The translations under genes and the position numbers were made by a program. A stretch of DNA of 64,000 nucleotides from Phycisphaerae bacterium (lineage in GTDB: Bacteria; Planctomycetota; Phycisphaerae; SM23-33). The stretch is from the NCBI GenBank assembly GCA_011050235.1, contig DRGC01000049.1, positions 1 through 64,000 on the forward strand, written 5' to 3'. The stretch's first letter is position 1, and every line of letters begins with the position of its first letter. Of the stretch, positions 33,587-42,659 are shown in pieces. The notes beneath the pieces were generated by a model. That model saw nothing but the letters and a program-made list of their open reading frames with translations, was not told the DNA's origin and did no database searches.

Positions 33587-36202
33587 ATGAAGAGCATAGG
33601 GACAAAAGTCGCCATTATCGTCGGTGTCCTTCTGGCCGTCGTATCCATCTTTGCCGTCTATGAGAGGTGGACGACCTGTCGTGCACACAACGAAACCATG
33701 CTGGACAGACAAGCAGCCTTGGCGCTGGAGTTCGATCTGGCGATCCGCAGCTATGTCGCCGATGAAATTCGCCCGGCCATGGAGAAACGAATCCACAAGG
33801 GAGAGTTCATCCCCGAGGCCATGTCCACCTCCTTCGTTGCCCGCAGTATCTTCGACCGGGTCGGTGACAAGTTCCCCGACTACTTGCTGAAGTTCTCATC
33901 GGACAACCCAAGGAACCCGGCCAACATGGCCGGCCCCGACGAACAGAAGGTCCTCGAGTACTTCAGGGCCCACCCCGAGGCTTCCAAGTGGACTGGTGAG
34001 ATCGATGTGAACGGTCGCCAATACTACGCGCATTTCGCTCCCCGACGGATGAAAGAAAGCTGCCTTCGCTGCCACGGCGACCCGGCCGACGCTCCCGCCG
34101 GCCTAGTCCAGCACTACGGCGACAGCGCCGGTTTCCATCGCAAGGTGGGGGATATCGTCGCGTTGGACACCGTCGCCATTCCGCTCGATCAGATCCAAGC
34201 CGCGCTGACGAGGGAAGTCCTCCAGGAGTCCGGGATCATGCTCGCGGCGATCGGCATCATCTTTGTCGGGGTGATTCTCACCCTTCGCTACATCGTCTTG
34301 CGGCGGCTGAGCATCATCAGTGCCCATGCTTCACGCCTCGCCGACCAGCCCGATATCGCCGCTCTCCGCCCGGTCGAGGTCCGGGGAAACGACGAAATCG
34401 GCACCTTGGCCTCCGGCTATAACGCGATGCTGGCCAAACTACAGGGCCTGTACGGGTCCATGGAGGACACGGTCCACCAGCGGACGGCCGAACTGACCGA
34501 GAGCAACGACCTGCTCAAGACACGCGCAGAAGAGCTCGACAAGAGTCACCGGATCATTCTGAGCATGATGGAAGACACCCAGACGGCCAACGAGAACGCG
34601 CAGCAGGCCAACCAGGATCTCCAAGAGGCCCTCGAACACTCCAGGCGCCTCGCCCTCGAGGCCGAATCCGCCAATGTCGCCAAAAGCGAATTTCTAGCCA
34701 ACATGAGCCACGAAATCCGCACACCATTGACGGCCATCCTCGGTTTCACCGACATGCTGATGGAGCCCAATCACTCCGGGGCCCAACAGAAGGAATGGCT
34801 CCACGTGATCTCGCGCAACGGCAACCACCTGCTGATGCTGGTCAACGATATTCTCGACCTGTCCAAGATCGAAGCCGGCAAGCTCACACTTCTGCCGCAG
34901 CGGTGCGACCTCTGCGCCGCCATCAGCGAAGTCGCCAGCATGATGCGCGTCCGAGCCGAACAGGCCGGCCTGTTCCTGTCCATGGAGTACTGCACCGAGA
35001 TCCCCGAGACGATCCTTGCCGACGGCGCCCGCTTGCGGCAGGTGCTCGTGAATCTGACCGGAAATGCCCTGAAGTTCACCCGCCGCGGCGGCGTCCATAT
35101 CGCCACCTCGTTCCTGCCGGCCTGGCACGACGATCAGCCCGCAATTCAGATCAAGATTGTCGACACCGGCATTGGCATCGCGCAGGAGCACGTGGAGCAT
35201 CTGTTCGATTCCTTTTACCAGGTCGATGCATCCAGCTCGCGAAAGTATGGCGGGACAGGCCTGGGACTGGCCATTACCCACCGGATTGTCGAGATGATGG
35301 GCGGTGAGGTGGCCGTCACGAGCAAGGCCGGCAGCGGCAGCACCTTCACTGTCACAATCCCCACCGGGCCCCTCGACGGGGTCGCGATGCTGGACCAGCC
35401 CAGCGAGGCGGTTCGGGACATGCCGGACAGCGAATTATGCCCGACCCTCGCGCACAGCCTGGAAGGGGTCCGAGTTCTGGTCGCCGAGGATGGCCCGGAC
35501 AATCAGAGACTCATCGAGGCCCTGCTCAACAAGGCCGGCGCCGAGGTCGAGATGGTTCCCAATGGGGTCCTCGCCGTCCAACGAGCCTTGGCCGAGCCCT
35601 TCGATCTGATCCTCATGGACATGCAGATGCCGGAAATGGACGGGTATCAGGCCACCCGCACGCTCCGCAGCAAAGGCTACGACCGTCCCATTATCGCCCT
35701 GACCGCTCACGCACTGGCCGATGACTGTGACAAGTGTCTGACGGCCGGCTGCACGGCCTACTTGGCCAAACCGATCGACCACAACCGGCTGCTCGATGCC
35801 GTCGCCACCTGTAGCGGCGCCCACAGCATGCCGATGTCGGAGAGTGCGCCCCCCCCTGCCCCCTCGGCTCAACAGGCCGCTTCGCAGTTCGCCGATGACC
35901 CGGCGATGACCGACATCCTCGAACCATTTGTCCACGGCCTGGCCGGCCAAGTGGACGGCATGCGACAGGCGCTGGCCAGCGGGGTGTTCGATGAAGTCAG
36001 GGCGCTGGCGCATCAACTCAAAGGCAGCGGGGGAAGTTACGGCTATCCCACAATCACCGAGATCAGCACGCGGCTGGAGAACGCCGCCAAGATAAATGAC
36101 CTGGAAGACGCACAACTGGTCCTGGCCGAACTGGACACGTTTTGCCAAGTCGTCGCCGACGTCTGGCGGCAGCAGCAATTTTCCGAAAGGGCCGAATCAT
36201 GA
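33587..36202 (+). CDS. DUF3365 haem-sensor hybrid kinase with receiver and HPt
   Basis: An 871-residue phosphorelay protein. TM (about 5-25), a periplasmic Tll0287/DUF3365-like domain (about 40-205) with CLRCH near residue 158 for covalent c-type haem, TM (about 214-236), HAMP (about 237-300), coiled coil, HisKA with His in NMSHEIRTPL (about 375), HATPase (about 480-600), receiver with Asp in LMDMQMPEMDG (about 678) and HPt with His in AHQLKGSGGSYG (about 808). All phosphotransfer residues are present. A redox or gas cue at the haem is a reasonable inference. agggaag precedes the ATG. The stop overlaps the next gene's start (ATGA). Confidence 0.93.
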   Translation: MKSIGTKVAIIVGVLLAVVSIFAVYERWTTCRAHNETMLDRQAALALEFDLAIRSYVADEIRPAMEKRIHKGEFIPEAMSTSFVARSIFDRVGDKFPDYLLKFSSDNPRNPANMAGPDEQKVLEYFRAHPEASKWTGEIDVNGRQYYAHFAPRRMKESCLRCHGDPADAPAGLVQHYGDSAGFHRKVGDIVALDTVAIPLDQIQAALTREVLQESGIMLAAIGIIFVGVILTLRYIVLRRLSIISAHASRLADQPDIAALRPVEVRGNDEIGTLASGYNAMLAKLQGLYGSMEDTVHQRTAELTESNDLLKTRAEELDKSHRIILSMMEDTQTANENAQQANQDLQEALEHSRRLALEAESANVAKSEFLANMSHEIRTPLTAILGFTDMLMEPNHSGAQQKEWLHVISRNGNHLLMLVNDILDLSKIEAGKLTLLPQRCDLCAAISEVASMMRVRAEQAGLFLSMEYCTEIPETILADGARLRQVLVNLTGNALKFTRRGGVHIATSFLPAWHDDQPAIQIKIVDTGIGIAQEHVEHLFDSFYQVDASSSRKYGGTGLGLAITHRIVEMMGGEVAVTSKAGSGSTFTVTIPTGPLDGVAMLDQPSEAVRDMPDSELCPTLAHSLEGVRVLVAEDGPDNQRLIEALLNKAGAEVEMVPNGVLAVQRALAEPFDLILMDMQMPEMDGYQATRTLRSKGYDRPIIALTAHALADDCDKCLTAGCTAYLAKPIDHNRLLDAVATCSGAHSMPMSESAPPPAPSAQQAASQFADDPAMTDILEPFVHGLAGQVDGMRQALASGVFDEVRALAHQLKGSGGSYGYPTITEISTRLENAAKINDLEDAQLVLAELDTFCQVVADVWRQQQFSERAES

Positions 36203-37092
36203 AAGTCCTGATCATTGACCACGATGAGGCGTCCGCGGCTGTCGCCAGAAAACGCCTCAGTCAAGAACATATCGAGGTGCTGTGTGCACATGACGGGCAG
36301 GACGGTCTGACAATGGCCGCCGCGACGAAGCCCGACCTGATCCTCCTGGATGTCAGCCTGCCGCGGGTGTCCGGTTTCGATGTATGCAGACGTCTCAAGT
36401 CACAGCCGGACCTGGCTGCGATCCCCATCATCTTTCTGGCCTCAGCCGATGATGCCGACGAAAGGGCCCGCGGGTTGGAACTGGGCGCCGTGGACTACAT
36501 CGCCAAACCGTTCGACGATGTCGAACTCGAGGCGCGCGTCAAAGCAACATTGCGCACGAAGCATTTCGCGGACATGTTGTCCGAATACGCCGAGGTGGAC
36601 CCGCTGACAGATCTTCCCAATCGCCGGGCGATGGCCAGACAGCTCCGAAAGGAATGGGCCTGCCTGCGCCGAAAGGGCCCGCCGTTTTCCTTCATCTTGC
36701 TGGACCTGGATCATTTCCAGGCCATCATCGATCGACACGGCCATATCGCCGCCGATAGGGTGCTCAAAGAGGTCGCTCGGGTCATCTCCAGCCAGTGCCG
36801 CCGACTCGACACGCTCTCCCGCTATAATGGGCAGGAGTTCGCCATCCTCCTGCCAAATGAAACCGTCGCCAGCGGAAACCGAGTGGCCGAGCGATGCCGC
36901 CAAGCCATCGAGCAGATGTCCCTCCATCTCAAAGACGGCGACATCCACGTCACCGCCAGTTTGGGGGTGGCCGACACGACCGGGGCCGAATCGTTGCAGG
37001 GCCTGATCGAAATGGCCGACCGATCGCTTCACGAAGCCAAGGCCGCCGGACGAAACACCGTCCGCTGCGCCAACTATCCCCTCGCAGCATAA
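36199..37092 (+). CDS. Receiver-GGDEF protein with degenerate active site
   Basis: A 297-residue cytoplasmic protein: receiver (residues 1-120) with intact acidic residues, phospho-acceptor Asp in LLDVSLPRVSG (about 51) and the YIAKPF lysine; then a GGDEF-fold domain (about 132-295). The signature motif reads RYNGQEF (about residue 210) instead of RYGGDEF, and the GHxxGD loop reads GHIAAD, so cyclase activity is doubtful. The inhibitory-site motif RRLD five residues before it is retained. That combination is known for c-di-GMP receptors. The start overlaps the previous stop by ATGA, so it is probably the cognate output of the haem-sensor kinase. Confidence 0.9.
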   Translation: MKVLIIDHDEASAAVARKRLSQEHIEVLCAHDGQDGLTMAAATKPDLILLDVSLPRVSGFDVCRRLKSQPDLAAIPIIFLASADDADERARGLELGAVDYIAKPFDDVELEARVKATLRTKHFADMLSEYAEVDPLTDLPNRRAMARQLRKEWACLRRKGPPFSFILLDLDHFQAIIDRHGHIAADRVLKEVARVISSQCRRLDTLSRYNGQEFAILLPNETVASGNRVAERCRQAIEQMSLHLKDGDIHVTASLGVADTTGAESLQGLIEMADRSLHEAKAAGRNTVRCANYPLAA

Positions 37093-37188
37093 CAAAGCAG
37101 CCTCGTGCGAGAACACCGGGCAGACCATCCTGGGTTGATCGGGACCGGTCCATTTATCGACAACCTTCGTCGTTGCCGCCACCCACGG

Positions 37189-39630
37189 CTACTGTAGCGT
37201 GAAGGCGACGCCTTTTCGCAGTTCGTCGGCGTCGAGCTTGCCCAGTTCTTGCCCGTTCCCGCGGATGAGATAGGCCCCGTCGGCGAGCCGGCCGAACTTC
37301 ACCACCAGCTCGCGCGGCTGGGTGTAAGGCGACGGCAGTTTCGCCAGGTTGGATTCGATCAGCAGATCGACCGTCTCGCCCGACCAGGCGACCACGCACG
37401 CACTGACGCCGTCGATGCCGACGGCCAGTTTCGACTCGCCGTCGATCCAGACGTCGCCGAAGCGTTTGTGCAGGTCGGCGGCGCTGGTCATGCCCCCGCC
37501 GGCCTCCCAGTTGAAGCCGCTGTATCCGCCGACGGTGTCGGTGGGCCCGCAGTGGTAGACATTCTCGGGCGCCTTGCCGGGCCAGCCGTCGGGGCCCTGC
37601 CCGACCGTGGTGACATTGATCCCGTTGGCGTGGTTCTCTTCCATGTCCATCAGGGCGAAGCTCGCCCGGGCGGCCGCGACCGCCCGCTCAAGGTACTCCA
37701 GGTTGCCGGTCGCCTGGTAGTAATCGGCGTAGGTATGGACGAACCGGGCCTGCCGGCCGTCGTTCCACTCACCGTCGGTGTTCATCACGCCGAACCCGCC
37801 GTAGAGGTTGCCCAGGTAGTACGACGGCGACCAGACCTGGTGATACAGGCTCAGCAGGTCCAGTACGAACAGCCCGCGGTCGAGCCAGTACTGATCGCCC
37901 GTCAATTTGTACAGGGCCAGGAACTGATCGGCCGCCCACTGCACCGCCAGGTTGTTCTGCGGCGGCTGGCCGCTGACGGGGTCGATCCATGTGATCGGCT
38001 TGGGGCTGCAGGAGTAGAACGTCTCGAAGTCGTAGAACTTCTGCGTGGAGACCACGTGGATGTCGACAAATCGCCCGGCCGCCAGGGCCGCTTCCTTGAG
38101 GCGCTCGTCGCCGGTCAGCGCCGCCGCTTTGGCCAGCACCGCCCCGCTGATCGCGCTGGTGCCGGATTCCAGCAGATGCTTGAACGGCTTGAGGTTCGCG
38201 TCCAAGTACGTCGCCACCGCACCCGAGGGGAGCTGATTGTCAGCCAGGAAGTTGGCGTAGCTCGTGACCCGAGCGACGAAGTCCTCATCGCCGCCGAAGT
38301 GCTCATGCCAATAGCACATCCACCAGGCGGTCACGCCCATGGCTGCGGTATCGTAACCGTTGAGGTAGTCGGCGGCGCGGGTGGTCCAGTGCAGTGAGCC
38401 CTCGAACTGCTTGGCGGCGAAGTTGTAGATGCACTTGAAGGCGCCGTCTTTGCCCGGCGAGGACAGAATCATATTACGAATGCCGTCGGCGACGCCGCGC
38501 AGATCCGCATCTCCCCAGCGGTCGCCGTAGTGACGCATGCCGAAGCCCATCACCAGGTCGTTTTCCCAGGCGTGGAAATTCGCCCCGTGTCGGTACTCGT
38601 TGTTGATGCCGGCGCACTCCTTGCCGTCGATGGTCGTCCTGGCCAGCAGCCTCGGCAGTTCGTGCACGTAGGCGTACTTTCGGCCGTAGTCTTCCAGCGG
38701 CAAGACCTGTGGGAGGCCCTTGGCGAGATTGGGCGAGCCGTAGCGCTGCCAGAGGGTGTCGTTGACGCGGCGGCAGACTTCTTCCGGCCCGTCGGATTCG
38801 CCGAGCAGTAGATCGAACCCGTAGCTCAGATCGCCCGGCGATAGGATGACCTGGTCGGCCGGGCTGTGCTTGTAGTAGACGTGCAGGTACGGCCGCCACG
38901 TGCAGAAGCCGTAATACAGCCGCGGCGACTGGCCGGCCGGGAACGGTTCTTCGCCATAGTTGTGCCACCCCGCTCGCCGCAGGTCCATCGCGTGACGGAT
39001 CGTGGGCCGCGATTCTTCCAGCAGGTCAATGTCCGGCAGGAGTGCGGCGTATAGGCCGTTGCCTTGCACGATCGTCGCCGGCGAGCGGAAGACGTGATCG
39101 CCGACGACGTCATCCTGGGCCCGGTGCAATGTGGGGATCCAGGCGAACTCCAGCGGCTCGGCCACGTTTCGGCCGACGCCGTCGGGAACGAATAACAGGC
39201 AGCTCATCAGCTTCGACAGGCCCTGTTCGCTGCAGCCCGTCGTGGTGTGCGTGACTTTCACGCGAACGGTCCGGTCGGTCAGGCTCACGCGCTGCGTGAC
39301 GATGAACATCGGCTTGCCCGGCCCCCAGAACGATATCGTCCCTCGCAACACGATCTCGTTGCCGTCGCCCGACAGCTCGCCGTCGCTGAAGAAGCCCTGA
39401 TGCCGCAGGTCGTCATCGTACGGATGGGTCTCCATGATCGGATCGAGCACGAAGCCGTCCTCGCCGCTTGTGGGCACATTATGGCCGAGCGCATTCAACC
39501 CCGTCGACAGCACCGTCCGCCAATCGTCCCCGCCGCGATGCTGGAAGAGAAGGCACCACGATTCCCCGACCTTGTCGGCCTGGACGCGAAGCGCGCCGTT
39601 TTCGATCACGAGCGGTTCAGCAGCAGCCAT
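37189..39630 (-). CDS. Alpha/alpha-toroid glycosidase-like protein, uncharacterised
   Basis: An 813-residue protein with no signal peptide. The N-terminal ~300 residues look like a beta-sandwich and the centre (about 330-690) like an alpha/alpha six-hairpin toroid, as in many polysaccharide-acting enzymes; the C-terminal ~70 residues look like a small beta domain. Aromatic-rich segments (HAWENDLVMGFGMRHYGDRW; WMCYWHEHFGG) and NTDGEWNDGRQARFVHTYADYY are plausible substrate-binding stretches. I cannot place it in a numbered GH family or name catalytic residues. The start is set at the ATG with aggag 6-7 bases upstream. It is alone, convergent with the signalling island. Confidence 0.75.
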   Translation of the reverse strand: MAAAEPLVIENGALRVQADKVGESWCLLFQHRGGDDWRTVLSTGLNALGHNVPTSGEDGFVLDPIMETHPYDDDLRHQGFFSDGELSGDGNEIVLRGTISFWGPGKPMFIVTQRVSLTDRTVRVKVTHTTTGCSEQGLSKLMSCLLFVPDGVGRNVAEPLEFAWIPTLHRAQDDVVGDHVFRSPATIVQGNGLYAALLPDIDLLEESRPTIRHAMDLRRAGWHNYGEEPFPAGQSPRLYYGFCTWRPYLHVYYKHSPADQVILSPGDLSYGFDLLLGESDGPEEVCRRVNDTLWQRYGSPNLAKGLPQVLPLEDYGRKYAYVHELPRLLARTTIDGKECAGINNEYRHGANFHAWENDLVMGFGMRHYGDRWGDADLRGVADGIRNMILSSPGKDGAFKCIYNFAAKQFEGSLHWTTRAADYLNGYDTAAMGVTAWWMCYWHEHFGGDEDFVARVTSYANFLADNQLPSGAVATYLDANLKPFKHLLESGTSAISGAVLAKAAALTGDERLKEAALAAGRFVDIHVVSTQKFYDFETFYSCSPKPITWIDPVSGQPPQNNLAVQWAADQFLALYKLTGDQYWLDRGLFVLDLLSLYHQVWSPSYYLGNLYGGFGVMNTDGEWNDGRQARFVHTYADYYQATGNLEYLERAVAAARASFALMDMEENHANGINVTTVGQGPDGWPGKAPENVYHCGPTDTVGGYSGFNWEAGGGMTSAADLHKRFGDVWIDGESKLAVGIDGVSACVVAWSGETVDLLIESNLAKLPSPYTQPRELVVKFGRLADGAYLIRGNGQELGKLDADELRKGVAFTLQ

Positions 39631-39904
39631 GACTATCTCCTGTTCACCTGAACTGGGGCCAATGCCTCTGAAGCATCCCTTGCCCATCTTCAGCAACAGC
39701 GGCAATCATAGGCCGTCGGGCATAACGTTGCCAATGGCTTCGTGATACCGGCGACTATGGCAGCAGCCGGTGAGCGGGAAAATTTCGACGCGAGCACCGC
39801 ATCGCAACGGCTCGCACGGCCTCCAGAGGATGAAGCGGGAACGCCCTGCTTTCGAGACGCTGCGAAATAAAGCAGCCCCATGCTGAGAGCACGGGGTTGG
39901 GTGA

Positions 39905-39978
39905 TGGGCGATACAGGGCTCGAACCTGTGACCTTGCGGGTGTGATCCGCACGCTCTAGCCAACTGAGCTAATCGCCC
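39905..39978 (-). tRNA. tRNA-Val (anticodon CAC)
   Basis: A complete 74-nt cloverleaf read on the minus strand: acceptor GGGCGAT/ATCGCCC, D arm GCTC...GAGC, anticodon stem TGCGG/CCGCA with loop ATCACAC (CAC in positions 34-36), variable AGGTC, T arm ACAGG/CCTGT with TTCGAGC, discriminator A. The CCA end is not encoded. CAC reads GUG valine codons. Confidence 0.95.
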
Positions 39979-40045
39979 GAAGTCGGTGCATTATACTCAC
40001 GCGCCTGCCGGGTTCAACCGTTTTGCCCAATCGGTCCGCCGATCA

Positions 40046-40537
40046 TTATTCCGTTGGGAGGGCATGCCTGACTTCTTGCACGAGGGTCAAGAGGATCGGC
40101 CTCATGTCGTCAGCCAATTGCGCATTCCTAGCCTTGTCGACGGAGGACGATTGCGACAGCAAATGGCGAGTGTATGTGCCATACATCGGGCCGGAGCAGG
40201 ACACCATGAATCTGTCCCCCAAGCTCCATGCACGAAGCTCCACATTCTCGCTTGTCCAGCCCTCGAGGATGGAGGCGTGCTGTGGCAGGGCCTCCCGCAG
40301 ACGTTCGAGAAAGGAGGGACTATCAAGGCGGCGCTGAACGTCGGGAATGTTCTCTTTCCAAACGCCCCCTTCCCACCACGTAACAATGTGCTCTCGCGGC
40401 CACTGTATCGGCAGTTCGATATTCAGGTGGTACTCGGAAGGAACATCAAATGTACCAAGCGATCTAACGACCCGCATGACGAGCAGCGCAACAATCAGAA
40501 GCACAAGAGCGACGGCAACGGAAGTCTTTCGCTTCAT
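40046..40537 (-). CDS. Small membrane-anchored hypothetical protein
   Basis: A 163-residue protein with one N-terminal hydrophobic helix (about residues 6-25) after KRK, then an extracytoplasmic domain of about 135 residues. I recognise no motif. aaaggag precedes the ATG. It follows the pseudouridine synthase gene by 12 bp on the same strand and so is probably cotranscribed with it, but no functional link is evident. Confidence 0.75.
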   Translation of the reverse strand: MKRKTSVAVALVLLIVALLVMRVVRSLGTFDVPSEYHLNIELPIQWPREHIVTWWEGGVWKENIPDVQRRLDSPSFLERLREALPQHASILEGWTSENVELRAWSLGDRFMVSCSGPMYGTYTRHLLSQSSSVDKARNAQLADDMRPILLTLVQEVRHALPTE

Positions 40538-40549
40538 GAGGGGCTCCTT

Positions 40550-41680
40550 TCAATCCGCTCCCTTCGCATAGGTATCCAGGACCTCCAGCGTCTCGGCGAA
40601 ATCGGCGGGCCAGGGGGCTTGGAGCGTCATCGGCTCGCCGGTGCGCGGGTGGCGGAACTCGATGGTGTGGGCGTGCAGCGCCTGGCGGATGATGAGGGGG
40701 CCTTCGGCGACGTCGTGGCGGCCTTCGAGCTGGCTGCGATAGAGGGGCCCGCCGCCGTACATCTTGTCGCCGACGATGGGGTGGCCGATGAAGCTCGCGT
40801 GGACCCGCAATTGGTGCGTTCGCCCGGTCTTCGGATAAAACTCCACGAGCGTGAACGACATTCGGCTGCGCCCGACGTTCGCCAGCCGCCGTAAGACCTT
40901 GTAACGCGTGACGGCCTCCTTGGTCGCCACCGGGTACGGGCGGCCCGTCTTGCGGTGGACGGCGTATTTCTCGCGAATCTTCGGATGCTTGCCGATCGGC
41001 GCGTCGATCACGTCCTCGTCCAGCGGCATCAGCCCGTGAACGATGGCGGTGTAGGTCTTGGTGATCTTGCGGTGCTCGAACTGCCATCCCAGCCGCCACA
41101 GAGCCAGTTCGCTCTTGGCGACCAACATGACGCCCGTCGTGTCGCGGTCCAGCCGGTGAACGATACCGGGACGAAAGGCCTCGCCGCTGTCCGGCAGCTC
41201 ACAAATATCGCGCCAGTTCGTCTTGAAGTAGTACGCCAGCGCATTGACGAGCGTGCCGGTCCAGTTTCCTCGGGCCGGGTGGACGATCAGGTTCGCCTGC
41301 TTGTTCACGGCGATCAGGTCATCGTCTTCATAGACGATCTCCAGCGGGATCGGTTCGGGCGGGATCTCCTGCGGCTTGATGATCGGCAGCATCATGTCGA
41401 TCGAGTCGCCGGCGGTGATCTTGTAGCTGGGCTTGACGATCTGGTCGTTGACGGTGACGGCCCCTTCGCGAATATAGCTCTGCAGGGCCGTGCGGGAAAC
41501 GTCCTTGCCCAGTCGTCCCGAGAGATACTTGTCCAGCCGGCGGCCGGGCAGGGCGCGGCGGATGTCGATGCGCACGTGCCGCAGGCCGTCGGCTTCCGCC
41601 TCGGCGGCCGTTTCAACGACCTCCAGCCCGCTATCGGGCTCGGGCGGCTGCGGTTGATCGTTATCCCGGGCGTCGCTCAT
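40550..41680 (-). CDS. RluA-family 23S rRNA pseudouridine synthase
   Basis: A 376-residue enzyme that isomerises uridine to pseudouridine in large-subunit rRNA. An acidic N-terminal extension (about residues 1-35) is followed by an S4 RNA-binding domain (about 48-105) and the synthase domain. HRLDRDTTG near residue 172 holds the catalytic Asp, and the GRTHQLRVH block near 310 is the other family signature. The S4 plus synthase layout fits RluD (or RluC) best, but the target site cannot be fixed from sequence. The small membrane gene follows closely. Confidence 0.92.
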   Translation of the reverse strand: MSDARDNDQPQPPEPDSGLEVVETAAEAEADGLRHVRIDIRRALPGRRLDKYLSGRLGKDVSRTALQSYIREGAVTVNDQIVKPSYKITAGDSIDMMLPIIKPQEIPPEPIPLEIVYEDDDLIAVNKQANLIVHPARGNWTGTLVNALAYYFKTNWRDICELPDSGEAFRPGIVHRLDRDTTGVMLVAKSELALWRLGWQFEHRKITKTYTAIVHGLMPLDEDVIDAPIGKHPKIREKYAVHRKTGRPYPVATKEAVTRYKVLRRLANVGRSRMSFTLVEFYPKTGRTHQLRVHASFIGHPIVGDKMYGGGPLYRSQLEGRHDVAEGPLIIRQALHAHTIEFRHPRTGEPMTLQAPWPADFAETLEVLDTYAKGAD

Positions 41681-41819
41681 GGCCGTTCATGGGTATCGGC
41701 GTCGTGTCCTCGGCGGACGATGACGAAAACAAAGCCGCAACCCCAGGCTTGCAGCAGCGCGTCGCGCAGCGGCGGCCTGTGATCACGGCTTGCCGTGTAA
41801 TCGTATGGTTCGACGCGTG

Positions 41820-42446
41820 CTAGCCCAGCAGCGTCAGGGCCACTTCGGCGGCACTGGCGGCATCAGCGGCGTAGCCGTCGGCGCCGATCTCATCGGCGTA
41901 GTTCTGCGTGACCGGAGCGCCACCGATCATGGTCTTGGTCGATACGCCGGCGTCTTTGATCGCCTTGACGATCTCGCTCATCTGCGGCATCGTGGTCGTC
42001 AGCAGTGCGCTCATCGCGCACACGCCCGCGCCGCTTTCCTTGCAGGCCTCGACGAACTTCTCGGGCGACACATCGGTTCCGACGTCCACAACCTTCAGCC
42101 CGGCGCCTGTGAACATCATACCCACGAGGTTCTTGCCGATATCGTGCAGGTCGCCCTTGACCGTGCCAATAACGACCGACCCGACGGGCTCGACACCCGC
42201 TTCGACGAGCTTCGGCTGAAGCACATCGAGGCCGGCGTGCATTGCGCGGGCGGCAATCAGCACCTCAGGCACGTACACTTCGTTCGCCTTGAACCGTTTG
42301 CCGATGACGTTCATACCCGCGATCAGTCCCTGCTCCAGGACGTCCTTGGGCCCAACGCCTTCGCTAAGCGCCGCTTCGACCAACTCACTCACCTTGTTGC
42401 GGTCGCCCTTGATCAGTGCATCAGCCAATGCTTGCAAGTCTGCCAT
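41820..42446 (-). CDS. Corrinoid (B12-binding) methyltransferase protein
   Basis: A 208-residue cobalamin carrier of the MtaC/MtbC/MttC type. The N-terminal helical cap (about residues 1-85) ends in EVLIAARAMHAG, followed by a Rossmann-like B12 domain with GTVKGDLHDIGKN (about 95-107; DxHxxG supplies the His ligand to cobalt), ALLTTTM and the GGAP loop near 175. It shuttles methyl groups between two methyltransferases. The start is the ATG with GGAGG eight bases upstream. No methyltransferase is adjacent, but a URO-D-family gene at 49976-51088 could be a partner. Confidence 0.93.
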   Translation of the reverse strand: MADLQALADALIKGDRNKVSELVEAALSEGVGPKDVLEQGLIAGMNVIGKRFKANEVYVPEVLIAARAMHAGLDVLQPKLVEAGVEPVGSVVIGTVKGDLHDIGKNLVGMMFTGAGLKVVDVGTDVSPEKFVEACKESGAGVCAMSALLTTTMPQMSEIVKAIKDAGVSTKTMIGGAPVTQNYADEIGADGYAADAASAAEVALTLLG

Positions 42447-42659
42447 GCCAGCTACCTCCACCTGTCTCGTGACGGCGGCCTGTGCCACCTCGTCAACGTT
42501 TGTCTTTGACGGTCACCCGGTCAGACCGCCGTGGTTCGTGTGATTAGAGCGGAAATCTATCTCGCAAAGTCGGCATTGTAAACGTCTTTTCGCCAGAATC
42601 ATCCAAATAATTTCCCGCCGCCGGGCCACGTGGAAATCGGCCCGCACTGGCGGATGTCT

